A DNA stretch of 64,000 nucleotides from Gigaspora rosea. Lineage: Eukaryota; Glomeromycota; Glomeromycetes; Diversisporales; Gigasporaceae. Position 1 is the stretch's first letter; each line of letters begins with the position of its first letter. Under the pieces are notes generated by a model. It saw only the letters and a program-made list of their open reading frames with translations. It was not told the origin of the DNA and did no database searches. The DNA is taken from positions 270,944 through 334,943 of the forward strand of contig QKWP01000339.1 of NCBI GenBank assembly GCA_003550325.1, given 5' to 3'. A program made the translations under genes and the position numbers. Of this stretch, positions 1 through 11,437 are shown piece by piece.

Positions 1-777
1 ATGTTCAGATCAATTTAAATTAGCCTATCTATCAAATATATTCTTATAATACACGCATGGCACTGTTAGAAAGATGGCAGGCACTTAGGCCAGTATTATT
101 TTGCCCGGCATAGTGCCAACGTTGCCTGGCATAGTGCTATTTGTACCTGGCACGTTTACTTGCAGAACCCTAGTCACAATTGTTAAAATTCTTTAACGAT
201 CACATTTCTGTGCACTAATATGCACAATCATTAAGATTCTTAATGATCATAATTTTTATACACTAATATGCACAATCGTTAAGATTCTTAACGATTATAA
301 TTTTCATGCCTGTTAGTAGTGTTACGAATCAGGCAAAAATTCATAATCGATTAGTTAGTTGAAAATTTTTAAAAAATAGATTAATAGTTGATTAATCGAT
401 TAATCGATTGTGCATATCAGTGCATGAAAATTATGATCGTTAAGAATCTTAACGATTGTGATGTCAGTGCACAAAAATTAACAATTGTGATGATCGTAAT
501 GTCAGTTGTACTAAAATTATAATTGTTAAGAATTTTTTGATTGTGCATGTCAGTGCATTAAAATTATAATCGTTAAGAATCTTAATGATTGTGCATGTCA
601 GTGCATGAAAAAATTATGATCGTTAAGAATCTTAACGATTGTGCATGTTAGTAGTGTTATGAATCAGGCAAAAATTCATAATCGATTAGTTAGTTGAAAA
701 TTTTTAAAAAAAAATCGATTAATAGTTGATTATGTTTAATTAATCAACTAATCGATTAATCGATTAATTGATTAATC
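1..777. repeat. AT-rich palindromic satellite, left block
   Basis: From about 180 onward the sequence repeats a short palindrome, TCGTTAAGAATCTTAACGA and variants, in which one central A or T separates two inverted halves. Copies are separated by a spacer resembling TGTGCATGTCAGTGCA. Positions 303-400 and 640-775 also repeat a segment ending in runs of ATTAATCGATT. The first 180 bases hold three loose copies of TGCCTGGCATAGTGC. No coding potential is seen. Confidence 0.8.
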
Positions 778-1263
778 AGGACCCCAAAATATACATAGAT
801 AGGTCAGGTCAGGGGATGCGTCGCCATCATAAACAAATTAAATAAAGTAAGATTTAAATATGCGTATTATTTTAAAAAATTATTAAAAAGGTTAGATTTT
901 TAAATTGCATATTTATATATCAAAATTATGTAAAAGTTTATTTGCGTATTTTTAGCATAAATTTGGTCTAAAAATAATCTACCCCTTTGTTTTGATCTTA
1001 GCCACCTCATTTTTTAAACCAAAACAATAAAAAAATTGAGTACACGCATGCGCGGTATTTTGAAATAAGAATCGATTTTTCAAAAAAACAAAAATAAATA
1101 AATAAATAAATAAACAAATCTCTAAAAAGTAAATTTATAACAATAAATAAATATATTGTATTACTGTATGTTCCCGAAAAATAAGCTACCTTTTTTGGCC
1201 GATTTTGAACACAAAAAATCAGAGGTAACTTATAAAACGATTTTTAGTTAATCGATTATAATC

Positions 1264-1940
1264 GCTACATAGTAAAGTCTAAATTGTACTAAGCAAATCG
1301 ATTAAAGTCGCATAATTAAACTTATTCAGAAGATCAAAATACGTATACTCTGAAATTTTCATATAAATCGGATAACTTTTTATTATTTGACTTTTAATTT
1401 TTACGCTCAACGTATATGTTTTTTTTAAAAAAATTTTTTTTTCGTTGAACGTAAAAATTAAAAGTCAAATAATAAAAGGTTATCCAATTTATATGAAAAT
1501 TTCAGAGTATACGTATTTTGATCTTCTGAATATGTTTACTTATGCGACTTTAATCGATTTGCTTAGTAAAATTTAGACTTTACTATGTATAAACGATTAT
1601 CTATGATAGTTGCTACATAGTAAAGTCTAAATTTTACTAAGTAAATCGATTAGTGTCGCATAAATAAACTTATTCAGAAGATCAAAATACGTATACTCTG
1701 AAATTTTCATATAAATCAGATAACTTTTTATTATTCGACTTTTAATTTTTACGTTCAACGAAAAAAAAATTTTTTTAAAAAAAAACATATATGTTGAGCG
1801 TAAAAATTAAAAGTCAAATAATAAAAAGTTATCCAATTTATATGAAAATTTCAGGGTATACGTATTTTGATCTTCTGAATAAGTTTACTTATGCGACTTT
1901 AATCGATTTGCTTAGTAAAATTTAAACTTTACTATGTAGC
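1264..1940. repeat. Paired long foldback (inverted) repeats
   Basis: Two hairpin-forming inverted repeats stand side by side: about 1267-1589 (centre near 1427) and about 1612-1940 (centre near 1775). Each arm is about 150 bp. Arms start at CATAGTAAAGTCTAAAT and close at a T-rich/A-rich loop next to TTTTTACG(C/T)TCAACG. The two hairpins are near copies of each other, so arms can pair within or between units. There is no ORF. The unit looks like a foldback or MITE-type element that was duplicated. Confidence 0.8.
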
Positions 1941-2400
1941 AACGATCATCGATCGTGGGGTAGCTTATTTTTAGAACTAAAAATTTTATCTTTTGGTGTG
2001 ACAAAGGGGTATAAAGGCGTTTTTACGTTTTTGGATTAAAACAAGGTGGTACGTTATATAGCATATGTACATACATACTAGGCTCTTCAAGTGCTAGCAT
2101 GTGCAAAGGACCTTAGTATGTACATACAAAACCTGTTTGAATTTTAATATGCAAGTTTATATACATGAGAATTTTTTTTAAAAAAAATAACATGCTACTA
2201 CTGTTTATATATGTGAGAATTTTTTTTAAAAAATAACATGCTAACTACTAAAAAATTATAATTTTATATATTGTATAGCTTATATAAAATTTTATACTAT
2301 AATTAATAAGGTTAGAATTTTATTTGCGTATTTTTTTAATTTTTTTTATTGTAAGGAATAAAGTTAGCGTACTGATATTATAAAAAAGTCATGCGTACAG

Positions 2401-2586
2401 AGGACCCCTGAATACATTTATATCACATTATTTTTTTATATCACCTTTGGTTGTACACTTAATAATACAATTTCCTAAAAAACATAAGTGTAACCGTACA
2501 ATTTTGACATTTTAATACTAGTAAACATAGTAGATATCACGTCAATTATTACAACGAACATTTTTTATAATCTATTCAGGGGCCCT
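2401..2586. mobile_element. AGGACCC-family MITE with perfect 8-bp TSD
   Basis: This 186-bp element starts AGGACCCCTGAATA and ends TATTCAGGGGCCCT. It is flanked on both sides by the perfect 8-bp direct repeat GCGTACAG (2393-2400 and 2587-2594), which fixes its borders. The family relation to the other AGG(A/G)CCC elements rests on the shared end sequence. An 8-bp target duplication fits hAT- or P-type transposases; which one is not determined. Confidence 0.8.
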
Positions 2587-2650
2587 GCGTACAGCAATTA
2601 ATAAAAAATTTAAAAGTCACCTTACCTATCTATGTATATTTCGGGGACCT

Positions 2651-3100
2651 ATTAATCGATTAATTGATTAATCAATTAATCGATTATGTATGAAAACTAT
2701 AATCGTTAAGATTCTTAACGATTGTAACGTCAGTGCACAAAAATTAACAATTGTAATGATTGTGACATCAGTTGCACTAAATTATGATCATTAAGAATCT
2801 TAATGATTGTGCATGTCAGTGCATTAATATTATGATCGTTAAGAATCTTAACGATTGTGCATAATCTTGCATAAAAATTATGTTAGTACATGATCGTGAC
2901 GTCAGTGCACTAAAATTACAATTGTTAAGAATCTTAATGATTGTGCATGATCGTCTTAACGATTGTATGAAATTATGATTGTTAAGAATCTTAATGATTG
3001 TGCACATCAGTGCACAAAAATTACAATTGTTAAGATCTTAATGATCATGCACGTTAGTGCACAGAAATTATGCGATAATTAAGATTAATAAACGTCGATA
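2651..3100. repeat. AT-rich palindromic satellite, second block
   Basis: This continues the ATTAATCG runs and the TTAAGAATCTTAA palindrome array seen before 778, which shows that the element at 778-2650 was inserted into one satellite array. A short apparent ORF on the minus strand here is made only of repeat units and is not a gene. Confidence 0.75.
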
Positions 3101-3336
3101 TATGGATATAATATTATGCACGATAGTATACAAATTTCAATTTTTCGTGTGATAATGTGTATTGACAGGCTTGTAAACAAAGTCACAAGATGGTACATTA
3201 TTGTGAGTCACTGGACTTTTTATATAACAATTGGTCATGGACTTGTTTTGTTGTCTTTTTTAGTCATTGCCATTATCCATCGCAAGAACAAGCCAGTTTT
3301 TTCTATTCATTCATTCGGGTGATATTTGAATTTGCA

Positions 3337-3454
3337 GAAAGAAGGTAAATTTGATGAACAATATAATTTAGGACACCGTTATCAATTTGGTACTGGTATA
3401 AAAGAGAAAACAAAAAAGAAACCATTTGAAGGTTACCTAAAGTTGGCAAAATAG
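3337..3454 (+). pseudogene. Sel1-like repeat exon fragment
   Basis: Frame 3341-3451 reads as one Sel1-like repeat: the pattern YNLGHRYQFGTGI followed by a Lys-rich stretch, EGYLKLAK, then a stop at 3452. Sel1-like repeats are alpha-helical solenoid modules of about 36-44 residues. In mycorrhizal fungi they are common in large proteins, often together with kinase domains. TTTGCAG just upstream looks like a 3' splice site. A weaker second match (KYKYGIGINQ) lies near 3580-3612. No complete gene can be assembled, so this is a broken copy or isolated exon. Confidence 0.6.
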
Positions 3455-4393
3455 TAATTCCGATGTACAGATATTACTGTAGCCATAGCATCTGCATTGC
3501 AAAGATAGAAAAAACATTCAATTTGGTTTGAAATCGGTAAATGCAAGATATTCTATTGATCAAAGCAATCATGATTGTAGTAAATACAAATATGGCATTG
3601 GAATTAACCAGACAATGCAGAAGCATCCAACTAATAAATTTCTTGCAAGGAAAGAAAGAGCGCATGCTGACTTCCTGAACTCTGTCCAGTAATAATCTTG
3701 GACCTGAAAAAGGAAAGCATCTCAGATTCACTTCAAGAGTGCCACAGTGATTTGTCAGCTTGTCTCAGCAATAACCTTATAACCTTAAGATAAAAAAAAG
3801 GTCTCCTAATAAAAACTATAATACTGAAAGGAGCGTCTGTCCTAGAACTCAGAAAGTGGAATTGGAATCCAAAACCTAGGAAAAATAGATGTGGCAAGAC
3901 TAACGAAAAAATATAAGAGTGAATTGTATGTCCCATAGCAATTTACAGTTGCAGCAAAAATCGTTTAATTCCAAATAATGTATTAAGAGATGCTACTTCA
4001 CCATTTAATGCAAGTTTCATCAATAATAGTGAAATCATTTCATACTCTAATTTTATTTCATCGGCAACTTGGTGCTTATCTTTAGTGGATACACTTTGTA
4101 AAACACCATATTGGTGCTAATGCATCGATGCAAAAACATTGATCATTACTATAGCAGATGCACTTGCTTGAATGCAAGCTGACTTCTGATGCCTTTCAAG
4201 AAAATAAATTTATATCAGAAAAGGGAAAGCATCTCAAGGTACACAGGAAATAGTAGATGCACTTTGCAAAAAAAAAAGAAAGGGAAATGCGTCTGGGCTG
4301 ATCCCCTTTTGTTGTATTATGTGACCATCTTAAAAAAAATTAGACCCTACAGGAGCAGTAATACTGCTAAGACCTTGTGTGAAATATTAGATC
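3455..4393. other. Unassigned region with weak gene remnants
   Basis: No convincing gene is seen. Short frames exist on both strands (for example 3474-3731 minus and 4189-4476 plus) but lack recognisable domains. A Sel1-like remnant near 3580-3612 suggests a decayed Sel1-repeat gene. Confidence 0.4.
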
Positions 4394-4572
4394 AGGATCC
4401 CAAAATATATATAAATAGGTCAGGTATAAGTTTGCTTATTTTTGAGGTATTTTATGCAAATCTTTTCTATTTATAGTAATTTTTTGCTTATTTTTGAAGT
4501 TTTTTTGCAGATCTTTTCTTTTTAAATAACTCTATAATTAACTTGACCTATCTATGTATATTTTGGGGTCCT
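4394..4572 (+). mobile_element. AGGACCC-family MITE, 179 bp
   Basis: It starts AGGATCCCAAAATATATATA and ends TATGTATATTTTGGGGTCCT. The flanking 8-mers are ATTAGATC and ATTAGGCC, an imperfect target duplication. The interior carries two copies of a TTTGCTTATTTTTGA(G/A)GT unit. It matches the copy at 15453-15631 in reverse orientation over its whole 179-bp length. Confidence 0.8.
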
Positions 4573-4974
4573 ATTAGGCCTCGTATCTATAATAGCAGTT
4601 CAAGAACTTTATTATTTGAGTTTTGTGGTTGCAATAATAGTGCAACAGCCTGTATGACAATTGGGCTAAAAGGTTAGAATTAGGCCCCACTGCAAGGATC
4701 TGATGCTAGTAAAAAAAAGAAAATTGGATCCCAAGGGTAACCCACTGGTAACCCGCCGGGTGACCCACCCATTTTCACCCGGTTTGTTACAATATAACTG
4801 AGTCCAATCACAATAAAATAATTATTAATAAAAACTATTTTTGTATCTTAATAACAACAACGATTTTAAATTTTATGTTTGGTGTGCTTAGTTTGTATGA
4901 AAATTTATGGAAAAAACTGTTCATGTCAACCAATAAACCTATGTAAAAATGATCTAAAATAAATAAAATAGATC
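4573..4974. other. Unassigned AT-rich spacer
   Basis: No gene or RNA is recognised. A GGGTAACCC-like stretch at 4735-4785 (repeated GGTAACCC/GGGTGACCC words) is the only GC-rich part and may be a remnant of an element end. Confidence 0.3.
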
Positions 4975-5710
4975 ATTAAGAATCTTAATGATCTATTTTA
5001 AATTGTTAATGATCTATTTTAGATCATTAAGAATCTTAATGAGATCATTAATTTAAAATCTAAACATAGATCATTAAGAATCTTAATAACTTAAATGCAC
5101 AATCATTAAGATTCTTAATGATCATGCACAATCATAATTTAATTAAATTTAATGTTTTTTTTTTAATTTTTTTATATAAAATTTTATATAAATTTTTATT
5201 AATTAATTGTTAATATTCTTAACGATCTATTTTAGACTGTTAAAAATCTTAACGATCCATTTTAGATCATTAAGAATCTTAATGATTCTTAATAATAAAT
5301 AAATCGTTAAAATTCTTTTAGATTATTAATGATCTAAAATAGATCATTAAGATTCTTAACAATCTAAAACAGATTGTTAAGAATCTTAATGATTAATTAA
5401 TAAATATTTACATAAAATTTTATAAAAAAAAATATTAAATTTAATTAAATTATTTTTAAACTAATAATTTAATTAAATTTAATATTTTTTTAATTTTTTT
5501 TATATAAAATTTTATGTAAATTTTTATAAATTAATGTTAAGATTCTTAACGATCTTTTTTAAATTATTAATAATCTAAAATAAATTATTAAGATTCTTGA
5601 CAATTTAAAATAAATTGTTAAGAATCTTAATGATTAATTAATAAAAATTTTATATAAAAAAATTAAAAAAAAACATTAAATTTAATTAAATTATAGTTTA
5701 ACTATAATTT
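4975..5710. repeat. AT-rich satellite, third block (composite unit)
   Basis: About two and a half composite units alternate the palindrome TTAAGAATCTTAA (often extended to GATCATTAAGAATCTTAATGATC) with an AT module, TATAATTTAATTAAATTTAAT followed by poly-T and TTTATATAAAATTTTATATAAA. The same composite recurs at 6841-6894 and 8034-9010. Confidence 0.75.
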
Positions 5711-6840
5711 AATTTTTTTTTTTAATCTTTGACACGTCTTGCCAATATTTTATTAAAACCAGTATTGAGTACTATTTATAGCCCGTTAATACATGATACT
5801 TAAAACTAAAATTCGACATCATGTGGTTACTTCAAGAGCACCTATATGCGACTGGTCGCACTACCTTACGGATAAAGCAGATATAAACTTTGTCAGCTCA
5901 TGTCAAAGAGTAACAAAGGATTTCCTTTCAAATCCCTCCCACCTAGCATCAATGGTGAGGATAAAATCAACTATTCAAGAAAAACAAATAAAATAAGAAA
6001 CAAAAGAGATAAAAAAGGGGGAATAACTACAAAACCTAGATGAAAAACCAAAACTAGCAAAAATAATAAAAATGAAAGGTGAGAGAAACGAAGAAAAACT
6101 CTATGCTAATGATGTAAACTAACAAAAGAAAATATAAAAAGCCACACAGGGCAAAAGAAAAAGTAGATAAAAATTATATAATACTGCACGAAACCATATC
6201 TGGCAAAGTATTATATGTACATCAAAGAAAGGAAAAGAAAAAGAAAAGAAAAAAACTATGCCTAAAAGAAACTTCTAGAAGAAAAGAAATTTTTTCTAGT
6301 ATTTTCTCCAGATCATCCTCACATGTCATTCATTGTTTATTTTGCAGGCATTGAAACTTACTCCTGACCGGGCTCCGATTCGGTAAGCGCATTTCCAAAT
6401 TGGAAGAAGTAAACATTGCTGATCTTTTGGAGAAGATAAGCTAGATTTCCTATTTTTGGTGAAAATTTTGAAAAAACCAAGGAGAAATAACGAGGGAACC
6501 AAAACTTGTAAAGAGTGTAAGCTTTATGTTTTGTAGAATAGTATTGATAACCAAAAGTATGTTTCTGTCTAAACTTTCACATCTTTTGACAAAAAACTTC
6601 AGAGTTTTAGCTCTACTACATTTTCTATAGCAACAAAGTCTTCCACCCAGAGAACCAAACCCACAAGGAGAAATCTTTTTGCAGCTCTATTTAAGCCATC
6701 TCACATGCAATCTGAAGTCCTATATCCAAGCTGCTTCTAGATAAAGTTTTTGTTTATATAAAAATATTAACTACAAAATTTTCGTAGGTTGGCGTTTATG
6801 AAAATTTTCGGTCCAGAGGATCGTCAGAAAGAGTTTCCTG
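5711..6840. other. Unassigned region
   Basis: A purine-rich A/G tract lies at about 5990-6300 and a more balanced stretch at 6330-6830. The open frame at 5793-5996 has no recognisable domain and no supporting splice sites. No feature can be supported. Confidence 0.3.
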
Positions 6841-6894
6841 ACTATAATTTAATTAAATTTAATGTTTTTTTTTAATTTTTTTATATAAAATTTT

Positions 6895-8024
6895 GAAATA
6901 TAATTAAAATAACCAGTAGTGATGATCACTACTGGTTACACAGCAGTATAAAAAGATCTGCTATTCTGGTTTTTTTCGTTTCTTTACTTCCTTTTTTTCT
7001 CTTTATTACTACAGTACTAAGTTTTTTTTATTACCATTTTAGTGGTGTGCTTTGTTCGTCGTTGGTGTCGCCCATTCAGTATTCCTTGCAACGTTTTCTC
7101 TTTGTTTCTGGTGTCGTGTTTTCCTTGTAACGCAGTTTGTACCACCCAGTTTAGTGTTTTTCTTTCGCGTTTGGTAGCGTCTAATTTGGTGATTCTTGTA
7201 ACATGTTTTTTTTTGTCGTAAATGTCGCTATATGTCTTTTCTTTCGTCGTTTGCGTCGTCGAATTTGGTACTTTTTTAGGCATGAGTTAGTGTTTCTTAT
7301 GGGTACAGCTAAGTATTTCGTTTCTGTTGTTTTCAGTTTCATTTTTCGTGTTAATGCAGTACTAACTCTTCATTTCAGGTATTAAATTGTTCACGTAGTC
7401 CGTGTTTTTATTTTTGCTGCTATTAATTGGAATGCTTTATTGTTGGTGTTGAGTTTTTTGCATTATATTGGCACTTTTTCGTCATTTTGGTGTTTTCTTG
7501 TGTGATTAAAGAGATAAGTTTTCCATTTTTTTTGTTCTGTATTATGTTGGTGTACTCTTCTTTTCTATAACAAGTTTATTCGGTGTAGGTGGCCATCGCA
7601 TATCATTCTTTTGGTGTTTCTTCCAAAGTCTTTGTTTGTCGTATGCTATTAAGATATTGTTTTGCTAGTCATTAGTTGGAACTTAGTTAGAGTTAGGGTT
7701 AGGGATTGGATATAGTTGATTGTGCTAGGGATCTAGTAAAATGGATCAACACAGAGGTGATAGCTGTAGCGAGCGACTATTGAGTTTGCTTCGCTTACCC
7801 TCGTAGATGTTGCTACGTGTAATCAAATCGTGATGTATTTGTTTCTTTAAAATTTTTAATAAATGTATATTATAGTTGTATTACATAAAATGATATAAAA
7901 AAGTATACAGTATTATGGTGCGATTAATCGCATAACGTATAATTAGTTATTAAAATAAATTAATATTTTTTTGGTTATACAAAAGAGTGGTGAAGGTCAC
8001 CATTGGTTATAGTTAGTAATATTT
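6895..8024. mobile_element. Mutator-like non-autonomous element with 9-bp TSD
   Basis: The perfect 9-bp repeat TAAAATTTT flanks it at 6886-6894 and 8025-8033. The ends are inverted repeats: GAAATATAATTAAAATAACC on the left and, reversed, AAATATTACTAACTATAACC on the right, followed by a GTGA..TCAC core on both sides. It interrupts the AT satellite module. The interior is G/T-rich on the plus strand with two overlapping low-complexity frames (7017-7283 minus, 7203-7385 plus) that look non-coding, and a short TTAGGGTTAGGG at about 7693. The 9-bp duplication is typical of Mutator superfamily elements. Confidence 0.65.
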
Positions 8025-8033
8025 TAAAATTTT

Positions 8034-9060
8034 AAGTAAATTTTTATTAATTAATCGTTAAGATTCTTAATGATCATATCTCTGTACACTAACATGCACA
8101 ATTGTTAAGATTCTTAATGATCATAATTTTCATGCACTAACATGCACAATTGTTAATATTCTTAATAATCATAATTTTCATGCACTAAATGCACAATCGT
8201 TAAGATTCTTAACGATTATACACAATCATAATTTAATTAAATTTAATATTTTTTAATTTTTTTATATAAAATTTTATATAAATTTTTATTAATTATTGTT
8301 AAGATTCTTAACAATCTATTTTAGATCGTTAAGAATCTTAACGATCTATTTTAGATCATTAAGAATCTTAATGATTCTTAATAATAAATAGATCATTAAA
8401 ATTCTTTTAAATCATTAATAATCTAAAATAGATCATTAAGATTTTTAACAATCTAAAATAGATTGTTAAGAATATTAACAATTAATTAATAAAAATTTAC
8501 ATAAAATTTTATAAAAAAACATTAAATTTAATTAAATTATAGTTAAACTAATAATTTAATTAAATTTAATATTTTTTTTAATTTTTTTATATAAAATTTT
8601 ATGTAAATTTTTATTAATTAATCAGTAAGATTCTTAACGATCTATTTTAAATTGTTAATAATCTAAAATATATCATTAAGATTCTTAATGATCTAAATAG
8701 ATTGTTAAGAACCTTAACGATTAATTAATAAAAATTTTATATAAAAAATAAAAAAAAAACATTAAATTTAATTAAATTATAGTTTAACTATAATTTAATT
8801 AAATTTAATGTTTTTTTTTTAATTTTTTTATATAAACTTTTAAGTAAATTTTTATTAATTAATCATTAAGATTCTTAATGATCACATTTTTGTGTACAAT
8901 TGGTAAGATTCTTAACAATCATAATTTTCATACACTAACATGCACAATTATTAAGATTCTTACTGATCATGCACAATTGTAATTTAATTAAATTTAATAT
9001 TTTTTTTAATTATTTTATATAAAATTTTATTTAAATTTTGATTTTTAATTCAGTTTTAAT
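8034..9060. repeat. AT-rich palindromic satellite, fourth block
   Basis: Repeated TTAAGATTCTTAA palindromes alternate with the TAATTTAATTAAATTTAAT / TTTATATAAAATTTTA module, in about three composite units. It continues the array cut by the element at 6895-8024. Confidence 0.75.
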
Positions 9061-10319
9061 TATTCTAAATTATTTTTTTTATTATTAGTATACATGCATC
9101 ATAAGAAACCAAGATCGTTACGATCTCTTAAAACAGTCTATATATGCTTACTAGAGTGGCACTCTTTACAATCGAATGAAAAAGTACTTCAGAAGCTCTT
9201 TTCATGAATTACTATATAGTAAGCTTTATTTTCTATTTATTTTTTCTTTCAATTCAGTTTAAATTATTTAAATTATTTTATTTTAAATTATTTAATTTTA
9301 TTTTATATAATTCTTTATATAAACTATTTTATACTAATAAAACTATTTTTATACTAATACTACACTAATCCTAACTCTAACTTTAAACCACACAAGTACC
9401 ACTTGCACCAATCTGTAATCTAACCCATATAATAATACTGAAATAAATTAGTATGACAATGAAATATAGAACAAACAATAAGACAGAAGCTGAGTTTAAG
9501 AAGACAAGTATTTTTCTTATATTATATTCTTTCTTTTTTTTTAACTTGAACTAATCTTTCTTTTTTTTTGTAGATTTTGATTTCTGAATTTATACTAGGA
9601 GCAAAGAAGTATACGAAAAGAGGCACTGGCATAAGCAACAAAAAGAGGTACTAGTAAATGACAACAACACTAGCAATGAAATAAGGCACCAATAAACAAT
9701 GATGACACTAGTAATACAAAGAAGCATGACTCTAGTGATGAAAAAAAGCAGTAAAGTTTCGATGGTACAAATAAAAAATTAAATGATATAAACAAAAAAA
9801 AGGGTTGTATATATATATAATTTGTATAACTGGGGAGATCAGATTTTTAAGTGACCCAGAAAATCTCATCTACATCCTGTATCTGTCTTGGAACATGATA
9901 TATTTTTTTTTAATAAACTGTGATATAGTAATTAATCATTAAGAATCTTAACAATTATAATTTAGTAATTGATTATTAAGAATCTTAACAATTATTAATC
10001 ATTAAGAATCTTAATTATTATAATTTAATAGTTGATTGTTAGGAATCATAATGGTTATAATTTAGAAGTTGATTGTTAAAATCTTAATATATACTAAATA
10101 TCGATTTCTAACAATTAATTGATAATTAACGATTTATATAAATTCGATGATAATCAATCAATAGTTGCATATCGATTATAATCTATTTCTAATATTTATC
10201 AATTTTTGATAAGTATTAATTTATAACCAAAATATCGATATATATCGCTATATTCTAAATGTAATATATCGATTTGTTGCTAAATATCGATAATTATCTG
10301 TCTAAAATATTTGCTAATG
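9061..10319. other. Unassigned AT-rich region
   Basis: No gene is recognised. Palindrome words (TTAAGAATCTTAA) reappear at about 9930-10090 and clusters of ATATCGAT at about 10090-10300. Confidence 0.35.
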
Positions 10320-10641
10320 TAACTAAATATCATCTTACCTGAACCCTGTAATACACATTTTGATCACACCTTTCATCTGTATCATACTTTATTATTATTT
10401 TCAGTGATATCAATTTATTAATATTTCCCATATTAGCATCAGCAGCATTAGCGTCTTCGTATTATTGTGGTGATTTAGTGTTAAATCATCCCTTTACTCT
10501 CCACGTATTATACACACCACCCTTATTATACTTTGTGACTTTTAAAATAATACATTTATATGCCTTTTTTCATAATCAGTTGGAGCTTTAAATTGGCACT
10601 ATTGTCTATAATATTTTACTGCTCTCCCAATACAACCGTTA
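10320..10641 (+). repeat. 322-bp direct repeat, copy 1 (possible LTR)
   Basis: It begins TAACTAAATATCATC and ends CAATACAACCGTTA. A second copy of the same length and about 90 percent identity lies at 23582-23903. The TAAC...GTTA ends are inverted as in an LTR, and TATTTGGTACTGATTG follows directly, where a primer-binding site would be expected. Against an LTR pair for the gypsy element: the two copies are 13 kb apart and no target duplication is seen. Confidence 0.6.
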
Positions 10642-11437
10642 TATTTGGTACTGATTGTGTGAATTTGAAATAACCCACTCAAACATTTCTTATATAACAT
10701 CTTAAAATTAATTTACTAGATAAACTATTAAACAAACTATAAAACTTATCTGAGTATAAATATGGCTTAATGTAGTTAAATTCTGCAGCTAGTAAACCTT
10801 GCGCAGCAACCGAACCTGGCTCTATAGCCTAATCCTGCTAATCTAGCACAGCAACCCAATCCTCTTCAACAGCTGCAACAACCTCTGGTATAGCAACCTC
10901 TACTGCAGCAACTGCCACAACAGTCCAATTTGGTACTGCTCTTGCAAGTGTCTAATGGCATGGATAACTTGGTGGCTCAAATTGGACTTCTAATACAACA
11001 AATACAGGCTGCTCCAGCTCTCCAAGTCAATTATAATGCTCCTAATCATGAACTGAACTTAGTTCATTACTAAGACTTCTTGAGAGGAGATCAGGACCCT
11101 ATAACTTGGTTAGATGAAGTGGAAAAGGCCTTTGCTGCGAATTTATTAAATAATGATCGTAAAATAGCTGTGATTGTCCCATACCTAAAAGGTGTAGCTG
11201 CTACTTGGTGGTCTACTGCACAAAGGCAACCACAACCTATTACTGTATAAAACAGGCTTTGCTCAGCCTAATTAAAGTTTTCAATCTAATTTTATCATGC
11301 AGTTTAGGACTCTCGCTTTAGAAGGGAAATAGTTTGCCCAACTGGCTATGCAGAAGCAGCAAATTGACGATAATGTAGTGATGTAGACACTTACCATTTT
11401 GCGGTCCAAGAGTTGCTTTGTAGAATAGAAACAGGTG

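Larger units (their letters stand above)
778..2650. mobile_element. AGGACCC-family TIR element, long copy
   Basis: The left end AGGACCCCAAAATATACATA and the inverted right end (TATGTATATTTCGGGGACCT read on plus) form terminal inverted repeats of about 30 bp. ATTAATC lies directly outside both ends, but the flanks are low-complexity ATTAATCG repeats, so the exact duplication length is uncertain. The 1.87-kb interior has no open frame of note. It contains the double foldback at 1264-1940 and a second family member nested at 2401-2586. It may instead be two separate ends brought together by chance. It is non-autonomous. Confidence 0.6.

Noticed and set aside
180-3080. CRISPR array from regularly spaced repeats
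   Set aside because: Palindromic AT-rich satellite with repeated rather than unique spacers, in a eukaryotic context with no cas genes.
3474-3936. Minus-strand ORFs of 85 and 67 codons
   Set aside because: They run opposite to a Sel1-like coding remnant and look like its shadow.
5793-5996. Possible small gene (67 codons)
   Set aside because: No domain, no splice or codon support, in a repeat-rich region.
7017-7385. Overlapping ORFs on both strands (88 and 60 codons)
   Set aside because: Low-complexity G/T-rich sequence, no domain, inside a Mutator-like element.
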